Source: Vreelandella neptunia (GTDB lineage: Bacteria; Pseudomonadota; Gammaproteobacteria; Pseudomonadales; Halomonadaceae). Taken from it: a stretch of 64,000 nucleotides of DNA. Under the pieces are notes generated by a model. That model was given only the letters and a program-made list of their open reading frames with translations. It was not told the DNA's origin and did not search any database. The position numbers and the translations under genes are program-made. This document shows, one piece after another, positions 7,943 to 16,244 of this stretch. The stretch lies in NCBI RefSeq assembly GCF_034479615.1, contig NZ_CP140255.1, positions 4,712,001-4,776,000 of the forward strand. Direction: 5' to 3'. Numbering within the stretch: position 1 is the first letter of the stretch; the number at the start of each line of letters is the position of its first letter.

Positions 7943-9160
7943 TTAAACGCGTTCAATCAACGTAGCGATACCCTGACCCACGCCTACGCACATGGTGCAC
8001 AGTGCATAGCGCTTGCCGCTGTTTTGCAGCTCATGGGCAGCGGTCATTAACAGACGCGCACCGGACATACCCAACGGGTGCCCCAGCGCAATCGCGCCAC
8101 CGTTGGGATTAACACGTGGGTCGTCGTCTTTAAGACCCAGGTCGCGCATACAGGCTAACGCCTGGGCGGCGAACGCTTCGTTAAACTCAAACACATCGAT
8201 CTCATCCATCGAGATACCCGTGCGCTTGAGCAGTTTCTGCACTGCCGGTACCGGGCCATAGCCCATAATGCGCGGCTCTACGCCTGCCGTGGCCATGCCG
8301 ATGATTTTCGCCATTGGCTTAAGACCATGCTGTTTGACCGCCGCTTCGCTGGCCACCAGCATCGCCGCCGCACCGTCGTTGACGCCAGAAGCGTTGCCCG
8401 CGGTAACGCTGCCGCCTTCACGGAAGGGCGTGGGCAAACCTGCCAGTTTTTCCAACGTGGTTTCCCGCAGATGCTCATCCTGGTCAAAGATCAGCGGCTC
8501 CTGCTTGCGGCGCGGGATCTCGATGGCGGTGATCTCCTGTGCAAAGCGCCCGGCTTTTTGAGCGGCAGCGGCCTTCTGCTGGGAGCGCAGGGCAAAGGCA
8601 TCCTGGTCTTCGCGAGAGATATTGAACTGCTCGGCGACGTTCTCTGCGGTCTCCGGCATGGAATCAATGCCGTAGGTTTTCTTCATCAGCGGGTTGATCA
8701 GGCGCCAGCCAATGGTGGTGTCTTCGAGTTTTTGACTGCGGGCGAAAGCGCTATCGGCCTTGCCCATCACATAGGGCGCGCGAGACATGGACTCCACGCC
8801 GCCGGCCAGCGCCAGCTCCATCTCACCCGCTTTAATGGCGCGAAACGCGGTGCCCACCGCGTCCATACCCGAGCCGCAGAGGCGATTCATGGTCGTGCCG
8901 GGCACTGAGGTAGGAATACCCGCCAGGAGCGACGACATCCGCGCTACGTTGCGGTTATCTTCGCCGGCCTGGTTGGCGCAGCCCATAAAGACTTCTTCAA
9001 TGGCAGCAGGGTCGAGATCCGGCGCTTCTGCCAGTACGGCTTTAAAAATCGTTGCAGCAAAATCATCCGGGCGCACACTGGCCAGGGTTCCACCAAAGCG
9101 TCCCACGGCGGTGCGGCGGGGATGACATAGAAAGACGTCTTGCATAACAACATCGCTCAT
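7943..9160 (-). CDS. pcaF: Beta-ketoadipyl-CoA thiolase
   Basis: PcaF cleaves 3-oxoadipyl-CoA to succinyl-CoA and acetyl-CoA, the last step of the pathway. At 405 residues it is the normal size. The acylation cysteine is Cys95 in NRLCGSGMD, and the C-terminal motifs NGGAIALGHPLGMSGAR (His) and CTMCVGVGQG (second Cys) are intact. It lies 11 bp after pcaJ on the same strand, so pcaI-pcaJ-pcaF-pcaDC form one unit. A general acetyl-CoA acetyltransferase would look similar; the operon decides the call. Confidence 0.93.
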   Translation of the reverse strand: MSDVVMQDVFLCHPRRTAVGRFGGTLASVRPDDFAATIFKAVLAEAPDLDPAAIEEVFMGCANQAGEDNRNVARMSSLLAGIPTSVPGTTMNRLCGSGMDAVGTAFRAIKAGEMELALAGGVESMSRAPYVMGKADSAFARSQKLEDTTIGWRLINPLMKKTYGIDSMPETAENVAEQFNISREDQDAFALRSQQKAAAAQKAGRFAQEITAIEIPRRKQEPLIFDQDEHLRETTLEKLAGLPTPFREGGSVTAGNASGVNDGAAAMLVASEAAVKQHGLKPMAKIIGMATAGVEPRIMGYGPVPAVQKLLKRTGISMDEIDVFEFNEAFAAQALACMRDLGLKDDDPRVNPNGGAIALGHPLGMSGARLLMTAAHELQNSGKRYALCTMCVGVGQGIATLIERV

Positions 9161-9171
9161 AAATAGCTCCT

Positions 9172-9945
9172 TTATGCGTCCGCGTGGGCCCGCTCAGTGC
9201 GCGCTTTGAGCTCACGTAAAATCGTCAGCTCGTTTTCGCTGGGCTCTGGTGTGCTCTCAAGCTGTTCGGCAAAGCGAATCTCCCAGCCGGTCGCCTCAAT
9301 CACGTCTTCGCGGCTGACACCTGGGTGCAGTGACACCACTACCAGCTCTTTGCTTTCCGGGTCGGGCTTCATCACGCACAGGTCGGTGATTACCCGGGTG
9401 GGGCCTTTGCCGATATTAGGTACGTTATCGCGCCCTTTGCCGTCGCGGCCAAAGCCTAGGGTGGTGACAAAGTCGACATCTTTCACAAAGGCACGCTTGG
9501 AGTGCTTCAGGGTGATAAACACTTCACCGGCGTTGGTGGCGATTTCCGGCGCACCGCCGCCGCCCGGCAGACGAACCTTGGGCGCTTTGTAATCGCCGAT
9601 CAGCGTGGTGTTAAGGTTAGCAAAGCGGTCGATTTGCGCGGTGCCTAAAAAGCCCACGTCGACTTTGCCGCCCTGCAGCCAGTAGCGAAACATCTCCGGC
9701 ACCGCTACGGTGGTCAGCGCTGATTCGCACAGCTCACCGTCACCGATGGAGAGCGGCAGAATATCGGGCTTGGTTTGCAGCGTGCCGGACTCGTAAATCA
9801 GCACCACATCAGGGGCGTGGGTCAGCCGTGCCAGGTTGGCGGCTTCCGAGGGCAGTCCGATACCCACAAAGCAGGTCATGCCATTTTCCAGCGCCCGCGC
9901 GGCGGTCACCGACATCATTTCAGAAGAGGTATATTCGAGACTCAT
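9172..9945 (-). CDS. pcaJ: 3-oxoadipate CoA-transferase, subunit B
   Basis: With PcaI this 257-residue subunit activates 3-oxoadipate with CoA from succinyl-CoA. It belongs to CoA-transferase family I. Its start codon overlaps the stop of pcaI by one base (TAATG), which favours equal synthesis. Both subunits are longer than the PcaI/PcaJ pair of Pseudomonas putida (about 231 and 213 residues) and closer in size to the CatI/CatJ type, so this pair probably belongs to the CatIJ lineage while serving the pca pathway. Confidence 0.88.
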   Translation of the reverse strand: MSLEYTSSEMMSVTAARALENGMTCFVGIGLPSEAANLARLTHAPDVVLIYESGTLQTKPDILPLSIGDGELCESALTTVAVPEMFRYWLQGGKVDVGFLGTAQIDRFANLNTTLIGDYKAPKVRLPGGGGAPEIATNAGEVFITLKHSKRAFVKDVDFVTTLGFGRDGKGRDNVPNIGKGPTRVITDLCVMKPDPESKELVVVSLHPGVSREDVIEATGWEIRFAEQLESTPEPSENELTILRELKARTERAHADA

Positions 9946-10778
9946 TAGCTGTTCTCCTCTGCATGATTTTTAACAGCGTTAAAGACGTTGTCGTCAAGCC
10001 ACTGGGTAAAGGTGTCGCGATCGCGAGCGATGGCATCCCACTCTTTATAGAAGCGGTTGCTGCGGCCGTAATAACCGTGGGTGTAGGAGGGCAGTGCGCC
10101 TTTCTCAGCTACCGCAATGGCGCTGATGGCCCAGCTGGGAATCACGCAGGCGTTAGGATGGGCGTTGAGGTCATCGACGATCTCCTCCACCGTGACGATA
10201 CTGTGCTTGGCCGCTAGTACCGCCTCTTTCTGTACGCCCACGATACCCTCTACCAGCACATTACCCTGACGATCCGCCCGCTGGGCGTGGATGATCGAGA
10301 CGTCCGGGCGCACCGACGGCACGGCGGCCAGGCGCTCACCGGTGAACGGGCACTCGATGAATTTGATTTGATCGTTGACGCTGGGCAGTTCGCTGCCGAT
10401 GTAGCCACGAAAAACAGCCAGTGGTAACCCCGCTGCACCCGCTTCAAAGGCGCAGGCCATGGCCGCGTGGCTATGCTCAAGAATCTCGATCTTATTCGGC
10501 CAGCCTTTCTCAACCGCATCGCGCAGGCGGTGCAGCGAGCCCACGCCGGGATTACCGCCCCAGGAGAAGATCACCTTTTTAGCGCAGCCCGCGCCAATCA
10601 TCTGATCGTAGATGATATCCGGGGTCATGCGGATCAGCGTCAGGTCACGCTTCTTCTGGCGGATCACTTCGTGACCGGCGGCAAACGGAATCAGGTGGGT
10701 AAAACCTTCCATGGCCACGGTAGCGCCGTCTTGGACGTAGCGCGCTACCGCGTCATGCAAGCTGAGAAACTCGGCCAT
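9945..10778 (-). CDS. pcaI: 3-oxoadipate CoA-transferase, subunit A
   Basis: This 277-residue subunit shows the CoA-transferase family I pattern, including GATVAMEGFTHLIPFAAGHEV near the N-terminus and FSWGGNPGVGSLHR, and pairs with PcaJ. It is the first gene of the pcaIJF-pcaDC unit. A strong TTCG-N5-CGAA palindrome with a third half-site lies 28-63 bp upstream and is a good PcaR target. The longer, CatI-like size is noted under pcaJ. Confidence 0.88.
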   Translation of the reverse strand: MAEFLSLHDAVARYVQDGATVAMEGFTHLIPFAAGHEVIRQKKRDLTLIRMTPDIIYDQMIGAGCAKKVIFSWGGNPGVGSLHRLRDAVEKGWPNKIEILEHSHAAMACAFEAGAAGLPLAVFRGYIGSELPSVNDQIKFIECPFTGERLAAVPSVRPDVSIIHAQRADRQGNVLVEGIVGVQKEAVLAAKHSIVTVEEIVDDLNAHPNACVIPSWAISAIAVAEKGALPSYTHGYYGRSNRFYKEWDAIARDRDTFTQWLDDNVFNAVKNHAEENS

Positions 10779-10805
10779 GATGGGTGCCTCTTAGCGGTTA
10801 GCAGA

Positions 10806-10841
10806 ATGTTCGTTAAGCGAACATAGATCCTCTATACGAAC
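10806..10841 (-). promoter_or_regulatory. PcaR-type operator upstream of pcaIJF
   Basis: ATGTTCGTTAAGCGAACAT (10806-10824) is an inverted repeat with GTTCG/CGAAC arms, followed 19 bp on by a third CGAAC at 10837-10841. The palindrome-plus-direct-repeat layout is known from PcaU/PcaR sites. It lies 28-63 bp before pcaI. Confidence 0.75.
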
Positions 10842-10952
10842 AATCTACTGCTGAACGCTAATGGGGTCAAACCCATCGGCGCTCACCTAATTACCCTGCT
10901 GAACCCATCCACCACGCCAAACCTAAACGTAACGTTTTGTTTTTAAATACGC

Positions 10953-12281
10953 TTATTGCGCTGCTAGCCATTTTTTGGCACGAGTGACCTGGGCGGCGCT
11001 GCTACCAAGGTATAAAGCAGGGTCGCAGGCATTACGCAGCGCATCGGGGCCTACGACCCCTTTCACATCAGGATGGTTGGCGAGTACATCAGAATAGGGG
11101 CGCGCTTCCTGGCGTGAGACCTCTGCCGCTTCTGCGCTGACCGCTTTGGCTCTCTCCACACCTAGCGTAGGCGCCAGCAAACGTGCCACTGGCTCGGCCA
11201 TAATGCCGCCGCCAGTGGCCGCCAGGTTGCGCTGCATTTTTTCGGGATAGACCTCCAACCCTTCCAGCAGCACGGCCACTTGCTCTAGCGCACCTTCTAC
11301 CAGCAGAGCGCTCTCCATCAACGGTGCCCACTCCGCATGCCACTCGCCCAAGCCACGCTCAAGGGGCTGAGCGGCAGCATTGATCAACACGCTGGTATGG
11401 CCATGTACCTGCCGCGCGGCGCCGCGGATCAGCGCGCTGCGTACCGGGTTACGCTTATGGGGCATGGAGGAGGACTCCCCCAACCCCGGTGCCGAGGGTT
11501 CCGCGACTTCGCCGACTTCGGTTTGGGTGAGCAGCGAGACATCCAGGGCGATTTTTTCAGCGGCCCCGGCAACGGCATCAAACGCCGTGCCGAGGGCATG
11601 GATTGGGTAGCGGTCGGTATGCCAGGGCAGTACCGGCACCGCCAAGCCTAACCGCTCGGCTAGCGCATCCATCCACTCAAGCCCGAGGTTATCCCAACCC
11701 GAGTGCACGCCCACCGCACCACCAAACTGAACGGGTAGCTCAACAGCGCTTAAACGGCGGCGCGTTTGCTCCAGGCCAATTGCCCAGTGAGCCACCTTCA
11801 CCCCAAAGGTGATTGGCAGCGCCTGCTGCATTAAGGTGCGTCCCACCATGGGCGTGTCGATATGAGTGCCCATAAGTGCTACCGCCGCCGAACGGCAGCG
11901 CAGCAGTAATTCATCCAGCGCCGCCAAGCGTGGCTTAAGTAGCAGCATCAGCGCAGAGTCGACCACGTCCTGGCTTGTTGCACCCTGGTGCCAGTAGCGC
12001 TTGATCTCATCGGCGAGCAGCGCACGGCTCTGTTTAACGAAGGGAATCGCCACATTGCCTCCGCTGGCGATGCCCTCAGAGATCTCAGCGACATTAACGT
12101 TGGCGCGCTCAAGCTGCTCACGCATTTGCTGGCTAACCCCGGCAGGCACGGCTCCGCTGGCTTCTTGAACCTCGGCCAGGGCCAACTCGAAGGCCAACAT
12201 GGCACCCACCATCGCGTCATCGTCACTCTCAGCGACGGCTCGCTGGCTCATAAAAGGGTGTTTTAAAAATGCAGAGGGCAT
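10953..12281 (-). CDS. pcaB: 3-carboxy-cis,cis-muconate cycloisomerase
   Basis: PcaB lactonises the ring-fission product of PcaGH to 4-carboxymuconolactone. It belongs to the fumarase/aspartase superfamily, shown by the signature GESSSMPHKRNP in the last third. I chose the ATG at 12281 (442 residues, AGGAAG upstream) over a longer in-frame start at 12320; the shorter form begins MPSAFLKHPF, as PcaB proteins do. It is separated from pcaI by 174 bp that hold a PcaR-type box, and it has its own PcaR-type box 80-94 bp upstream. Confidence 0.92.
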   Translation of the reverse strand: MPSAFLKHPFMSQRAVAESDDDAMVGAMLAFELALAEVQEASGAVPAGVSQQMREQLERANVNVAEISEGIASGGNVAIPFVKQSRALLADEIKRYWHQGATSQDVVDSALMLLLKPRLAALDELLLRCRSAAVALMGTHIDTPMVGRTLMQQALPITFGVKVAHWAIGLEQTRRRLSAVELPVQFGGAVGVHSGWDNLGLEWMDALAERLGLAVPVLPWHTDRYPIHALGTAFDAVAGAAEKIALDVSLLTQTEVGEVAEPSAPGLGESSSMPHKRNPVRSALIRGAARQVHGHTSVLINAAAQPLERGLGEWHAEWAPLMESALLVEGALEQVAVLLEGLEVYPEKMQRNLAATGGGIMAEPVARLLAPTLGVERAKAVSAEAAEVSRQEARPYSDVLANHPDVKGVVGPDALRNACDPALYLGSSAAQVTRAKKWLAAQ

Positions 12282-12360
12282 GGCGGTAGGCTTCCTATTT
12301 AACGCTGTCCAGCGCCTCAAAATAGCTTATAAGCAGGGCCTAGGACAAAATTGTACATAT

Positions 12361-12375
12361 GTTCGCTCTTCGAAC
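12361..12375 (-). promoter_or_regulatory. PcaR-type operator upstream of pcaB
   Basis: GTTCGCTCTTCGAAC is an inverted repeat of the TTCG-N5-CGAA type, 80-94 bp before the pcaB start. It is one of four such boxes in the window. Confidence 0.65.
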
Positions 12376-12491
12376 GCACGCTAAGAACCATACGCTAACT
12401 AGGTAGGTGTGAACTCACAAGCGTCTCCCTACTTCGTAAGGCAAGCTTGCGAATCAACATGAACTGATTTTGCTCACCATTAAGGGGTCGC

Positions 12492-13157
12492 CTAGTCGGG
12501 ACGCACGTAACGCATCACCATATCGGTAACATGATCTTCTAATTTTTGCTGATTCTCTGGCGCAGCTTGGTGCCAATCAAAAATCCGCGAAAAGGTGTGC
12601 TGATTTGAGACATTGAAAAACGACAGGGCGCTAATCAGCCAGTGCAGCTCCCGAGGATCCAGGCCTTCGCGAAAACAACCCTCCTCTACACCGCGGCTAT
12701 AGACGTTGGTGAGTACATCAATCACTCCAGCATTGAGTGATTGAATCAACTCTGACTGCGCCAAAAAGCGGCCATGATGAATATTTTCGATCATTACCAG
12801 GCGAATAAAGTCAGGGTTTTTGGCGTGATGACAAAAGGTAAACCGCACCAGCCGACTAAGCGCTTCAAGCGGGGCCAGGTGGTCAAGATCCAGCTCAGCC
12901 TCCTGCAGGCGCACTTTCTGATAGGCGGCTTCCAGGGTGTGCAGGTAGAGCGTCTCTTTATCATTAAAGTAGTAGTAAATCATCCGCTTGGAGGCGCGGG
13001 TTTTCTCGGCGATCTCATCAATCCGGGCTCCAGAGAGGCCTTTTTCTGAGAATTCGCGGGTAGCCACCGCAAGAATATCGGCGCGCACAGATTCGGGGTT
13101 ATTTTTACGCCGACGCCGCGCGGCAGGGGGGCTGGCCTTGGTCGAAGGGGCTGTCAT
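12492..13157 (-). CDS. TetR/AcrR-family regulator
   Basis: This 221-residue protein has an N-terminal TetR helix-turn-helix (about residues 22-70, ATREFSEKGLSGARIDEIA through SKRMIYYYFNDKETLY) after a basic leader, and a helical ligand domain similar to the RutR/NicS group. It lies between pcaB and the divergent dctPQM-quiC-aroE operon. A 20-bp dyad in the divergent gap at 13215-13234 is a likely operator, so it probably represses the transporter/quiC operon until a hydroaromatic acid is present. Its ligand is unknown. Confidence 0.82.
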   Translation of the reverse strand: MTAPSTKASPPAARRRRKNNPESVRADILAVATREFSEKGLSGARIDEIAEKTRASKRMIYYYFNDKETLYLHTLEAAYQKVRLQEAELDLDHLAPLEALSRLVRFTFCHHAKNPDFIRLVMIENIHHGRFLAQSELIQSLNAGVIDVLTNVYSRGVEEGCFREGLDPRELHWLISALSFFNVSNQHTFSRIFDWHQAAPENQQKLEDHVTDMVMRYVRPD

Positions 13158-13214
13158 AGAGCGTGCCTTTTATTGTCATGGTCGTCTTTTGTCTAGTATG
13201 CCACAGCTTGACTG

Positions 13215-13234
13215 AACGTACCATTTCGTACATT
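13215..13234. promoter_or_regulatory. Likely TetR operator in the divergent promoter region
   Basis: AACGTACCATTTCGTACATT has arms AAnGTAC and GTACnTT around a 6-bp centre. It begins 2 bp after a TTGACT hexamer (13208-13213) that could be the -35 element for dctP, so a bound regulator would block the promoter. Confidence 0.55.
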
Positions 13235-13326
13235 GTTGATTATGACAGGATGAAAAGGCCAGGCACGCCATGTCTATAAGGCTTTTTCAAACCCCATGAC
13301 AACGGCCCGATAAGAGGACAACAACA

Positions 13327-14367
13327 ATGTCTCCAGTGTTTTCAGTAAAACAAATATCCATGAAGCGCACGCTGACGGCAGCCGTCGCTGCCGCTACTCT
13401 CATTGCCGCAGCAAATGCTTCCGCCCAGACGTTACGCTTCGCCCACGTTGACCCAGATGACTGGACTACTTCGAAAAAAGGCGCAGCTGGTCAGGTGTTT
13501 AAAAACCTGGTGGAAGCCGAAACTGACCTCACCGTAGAGGTCTATCCCGCTGGAGCGCTAGGTGGTGAAACCGAGCTGATTGAAGGCGCCCAGGATGGCA
13601 CCATCAGCATTGCGATGGTCTCCGGCGCCTACGCTAATTTCTGCCCGGCGGTCGCCGTGACGGATATCCCTTACACCTTCCCGTCAGCACCAGTGGCGTG
13701 GCAAGTGATGGACGGCGAGTTCGGTACTGCACTTGCCGAGCATTGCTTGCAACAGACTGGCCTCCGCACACTGGCTTATGGCGAAACCGGCTTCCGCCAC
13801 TTCACCAACTCCGTGCGCCCGATCAACTCGCCTGAAGATATGCAGGGGCTTAAGTTCCGCGTGCAGACTATTCCGCTCTACCTGGAAATGGTCAGTGCTT
13901 TAGGTGGAGAGCCTCAGGGCATCGCCTGGGGTGAAGTACCCACAGCCCTTGCCACCGGCGTAGTCGATGGCCAGGAGAACCCCATCTCGGTGATCTACGG
14001 CAATAACTTCTATGAGTTTCAGGATTATTTGACCCTGGATCGCCACGTTTACGGCGTTGACCACCTGCTGATCAACGATGAGATATTCCAGTCGCTTAGC
14101 GAAGAGGAGCAAGCGGCGGTGAAGCGCGCCGCTGTAGTCGCGGGCACCACCGGCCGTGCCATTCAGCAGTTCAACTCGGCAGAGGGGATCACCAAACTTG
14201 AAGCAGAGGGTATGGAGATCACCCAGCCCACCGCTGAGCAGATGGAGGCCTTCCGCGCAGCCGCCCAACCGCCGGTTCAGGCGTACCTGACCGAAGAGCT
14301 TGGCGATGACGCGGAGTGGATTGAGCGTCTCTCTTCCGCTGTGGAAGAGGCTTCCGCACGCTTCTAA
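13327..14367 (+). CDS. dctP: TRAP transporter substrate-binding protein
   Basis: This 346-residue DctP-family protein is exported by a Sec signal (core AAVAAATLIAAANASA, cleavage before QTLRF). The start at 13327 has AGAGGA 8 bp upstream; a second Met at 13360 lacks a ribosome site. It is the first gene of dctP-dctQ-dctM-quiC-aroE. Because the last two genes make protocatechuate from dehydroshikimate and handle shikimate, the likely ligand is shikimate, quinate or dehydroshikimate; this is inferred from the operon only. A stem-loop follows the stop codon. Confidence 0.88.
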   Translation: MSPVFSVKQISMKRTLTAAVAAATLIAAANASAQTLRFAHVDPDDWTTSKKGAAGQVFKNLVEAETDLTVEVYPAGALGGETELIEGAQDGTISIAMVSGAYANFCPAVAVTDIPYTFPSAPVAWQVMDGEFGTALAEHCLQQTGLRTLAYGETGFRHFTNSVRPINSPEDMQGLKFRVQTIPLYLEMVSALGGEPQGIAWGEVPTALATGVVDGQENPISVIYGNNFYEFQDYLTLDRHVYGVDHLLINDEIFQSLSEEEQAAVKRAAVVAGTTGRAIQQFNSAEGITKLEAEGMEITQPTAEQMEAFRAAAQPPVQAYLTEELGDDAEWIERLSSAVEEASARF

Positions 14368-14391
14368 ACCCCGCCTGATCAAAGCGCTTTT

Positions 14392-14419
14392 GCGAGTGGG
14401 CCTTCGGTGGCCCACTCGC
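14392..14419 (+). other. Intercistronic stem-loop between dctP and dctQ
   Basis: GCGAGTGGGCC and GGCCCACTCGC form a perfect 11-bp stem with a 6-base loop TTCGGT. No T run follows, so it is more likely an mRNA 3' end stabiliser or partial terminator that keeps binding-protein mRNA in excess over permease mRNA. Confidence 0.65.
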
Positions 14420-14456
14420 GACCCTGCATGCCTGACTATCGATTGAAGGTGCTCCT

Positions 14457-14954
14457 ATGTCTCATCTTCTTGCCCGGATACATCGCGGCCTGATCCTGTT
14501 CAATGGCAGCTTGGCAGGGCTTGCCATGGTGCTGATTTTTCTGCTGGTCGCAGGCAATGCCTTTGCGCGCTACACCTATGGCGGCTCCATTACCTGGGGG
14601 GAAGATACCGCCATCTACCTGATGATTTACGGCCTGATGTTTGGCATGTCCTGGGCGTACCTACAGGACAAACACATCGGCTTTGACCTTATTCGACGCC
14701 TGCTGCCGCCACGCTGGGTGCGCTGGCAGGCCGTGGTTGTTGACTTGGTGGTGCTCGTGGTGGGCATTGGCTTGATGGTATCAGCCGTTGAGTTTATCTC
14801 CGCACGGGGTGGCCGCACCTCATCAAGCACCGGCATGCCGATGTGGCTGTTTCAAGCCTCTATGCTCATCGGTGGCGGGCTGCTCTGTCTCTCTGCACTG
14901 GTGATGGGTGCGCTGCGTTTGAGCGAGCACGCCAGTGAGGAGGTCTCCTCATGA
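14457..14954 (+). CDS. dctQ: TRAP transporter small membrane subunit
   Basis: This 165-residue DctQ protein shows four predicted membrane helices (around residues 15-37, 50-70, 88-110 and 130-150) and family-typical sequence around WGEDTAIYLMIYGLMFGMSWAY. It joins DctM in the inner membrane to form the sodium-driven importer fed by the preceding DctP. It overlaps dctM by 4 nt (ATGA). Confidence 0.9.
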   Translation: MSHLLARIHRGLILFNGSLAGLAMVLIFLLVAGNAFARYTYGGSITWGEDTAIYLMIYGLMFGMSWAYLQDKHIGFDLIRRLLPPRWVRWQAVVVDLVVLVVGIGLMVSAVEFISARGGRTSSSTGMPMWLFQASMLIGGGLLCLSALVMGALRLSEHASEEVSS

Positions 14955-16216
14955 TATTCGTACTGCTTTTAGCCCTTGTACTGCTCGGGGTGCCGTTTGC
15001 CTTTGCCATTCTAGGCTCACTGACGGTGTTAATGAGTAGCGGCGATTTGCCCTACCACATCCGTATCGTCTCCCAGCAGTTTTTCGGCGGCATGGAGTCC
15101 TTCCCGCTACTGGCTATCCCGCTATTCATTCTAGCCGGCGAGCTGATGAACGAAGCGGGTATTACCCACCGAATTATTAACCTGGCCACCGCCATAGTCG
15201 GCCGCCTAAAGGCGGGGCTGGCGCACGTTAACATCTGGGCCTCGGTGATTTTTGCCGGGCTTTCCGGTTCAGCGATTGCCGACACCTCCGCGCTGGGGCG
15301 GGTATTTATTCCGTCAATGGAAAAAGAGGGTTACCCCCGGGATTTTGCCGCTGCGCTCACCGCTGCCTCTTCGGTGATTGGCCCGATTATTCCACCCAGT
15401 ATTCCGGTGATTATCTATGCACTGACGGTGTCGGGTGTGTCGGTACCGGGGCTGTTTTTAGCCGGTATCGTGCCGGGCTTTTTGCTGGCACTGGGGCTCT
15501 CCGTCTACGTCTACTTTTTTGCCGGTGACCTTGGCGCCACCCAGTCAAAACAGCAGTCGCGCCGCCACGCCCTTCTCCACGGCCTGCTGCCCGCGCTCAT
15601 GCCGGTGTTTGTGGTCGGGGCCATTCTTGCCGGTATCGTCACGCCCACCGAGGCGGCGGCCTTTGCCGTGGTCTACGCGCTGATTCTGGGCGTGGTGCTC
15701 TACCGCAATATCAAACTGGTGAACCTGCCTGGCATCTTCGCCCGGGCCATGCGCGACAGCGCGGTGATTATGGTCATCATGGGCGCCGTTGCCGCAGCCA
15801 ACTGGGTATTAACCTTCGAACGCGTGCCCAACATGCTCACCGAGTGGGCGTTGATGAGTATCGATACCCAGTGGACTTTCCTGATTGCCGTGATTCTGCT
15901 CCTGCTGGTGGTGGGACTGTTTTTAGAGGGTATAGCGGCCATCTTGGTGCTCGTGCCTATCCTCCACCCCATCGCCATGGCGCTGGGTATCGACCCACTG
16001 CATTTCGGCATCGTGGTGATCTTCAACCTGATGATGGGGCTGATCACACCGCCCATGGGGCTCTGCCTGTTTGTCGCCGACTCCGTCTCTGGCGTGGGAA
16101 TGGGGCCGATTATCCGCCGCATTCTGCCAATGCTGGGCGTGCAGTTTTTGATTCTGCTGCTGATTACCTTCGTACCAGCGCTGGTCACTTTCCTGCCGCG
16201 CCTGGCGGGCTACTGA
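14951..16216 (+). CDS. dctM: TRAP transporter large permease subunit
   Basis: This 421-residue protein has about 12 hydrophobic segments and the DctM features FPLLAIPLFILAGELMNEAG near the N-terminus, SGSAIADTSALG, and GPIIPPSIPVIIYA. It carries out the sodium-coupled transport step. It overlaps dctQ and is followed by quiC after 28 bp, so uptake and conversion are coded together. Confidence 0.93.
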   Translation: MIFVLLLALVLLGVPFAFAILGSLTVLMSSGDLPYHIRIVSQQFFGGMESFPLLAIPLFILAGELMNEAGITHRIINLATAIVGRLKAGLAHVNIWASVIFAGLSGSAIADTSALGRVFIPSMEKEGYPRDFAAALTAASSVIGPIIPPSIPVIIYALTVSGVSVPGLFLAGIVPGFLLALGLSVYVYFFAGDLGATQSKQQSRRHALLHGLLPALMPVFVVGAILAGIVTPTEAAAFAVVYALILGVVLYRNIKLVNLPGIFARAMRDSAVIMVIMGAVAAANWVLTFERVPNMLTEWALMSIDTQWTFLIAVILLLLVVGLFLEGIAAILVLVPILHPIAMALGIDPLHFGIVVIFNLMMGLITPPMGLCLFVADSVSGVGMGPIIRRILPMLGVQFLILLLITFVPALVTFLPRLAGY

Positions 16217-16244
16217 TGTTACTCAATGTAAGGAGCGTGATGCC

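Noticed and set aside
12346..12360. A TGTACAT half-site upstream of pcaB as a second TetR operator
   Set aside because: Only one half of the dyad is present, so support is too weak.
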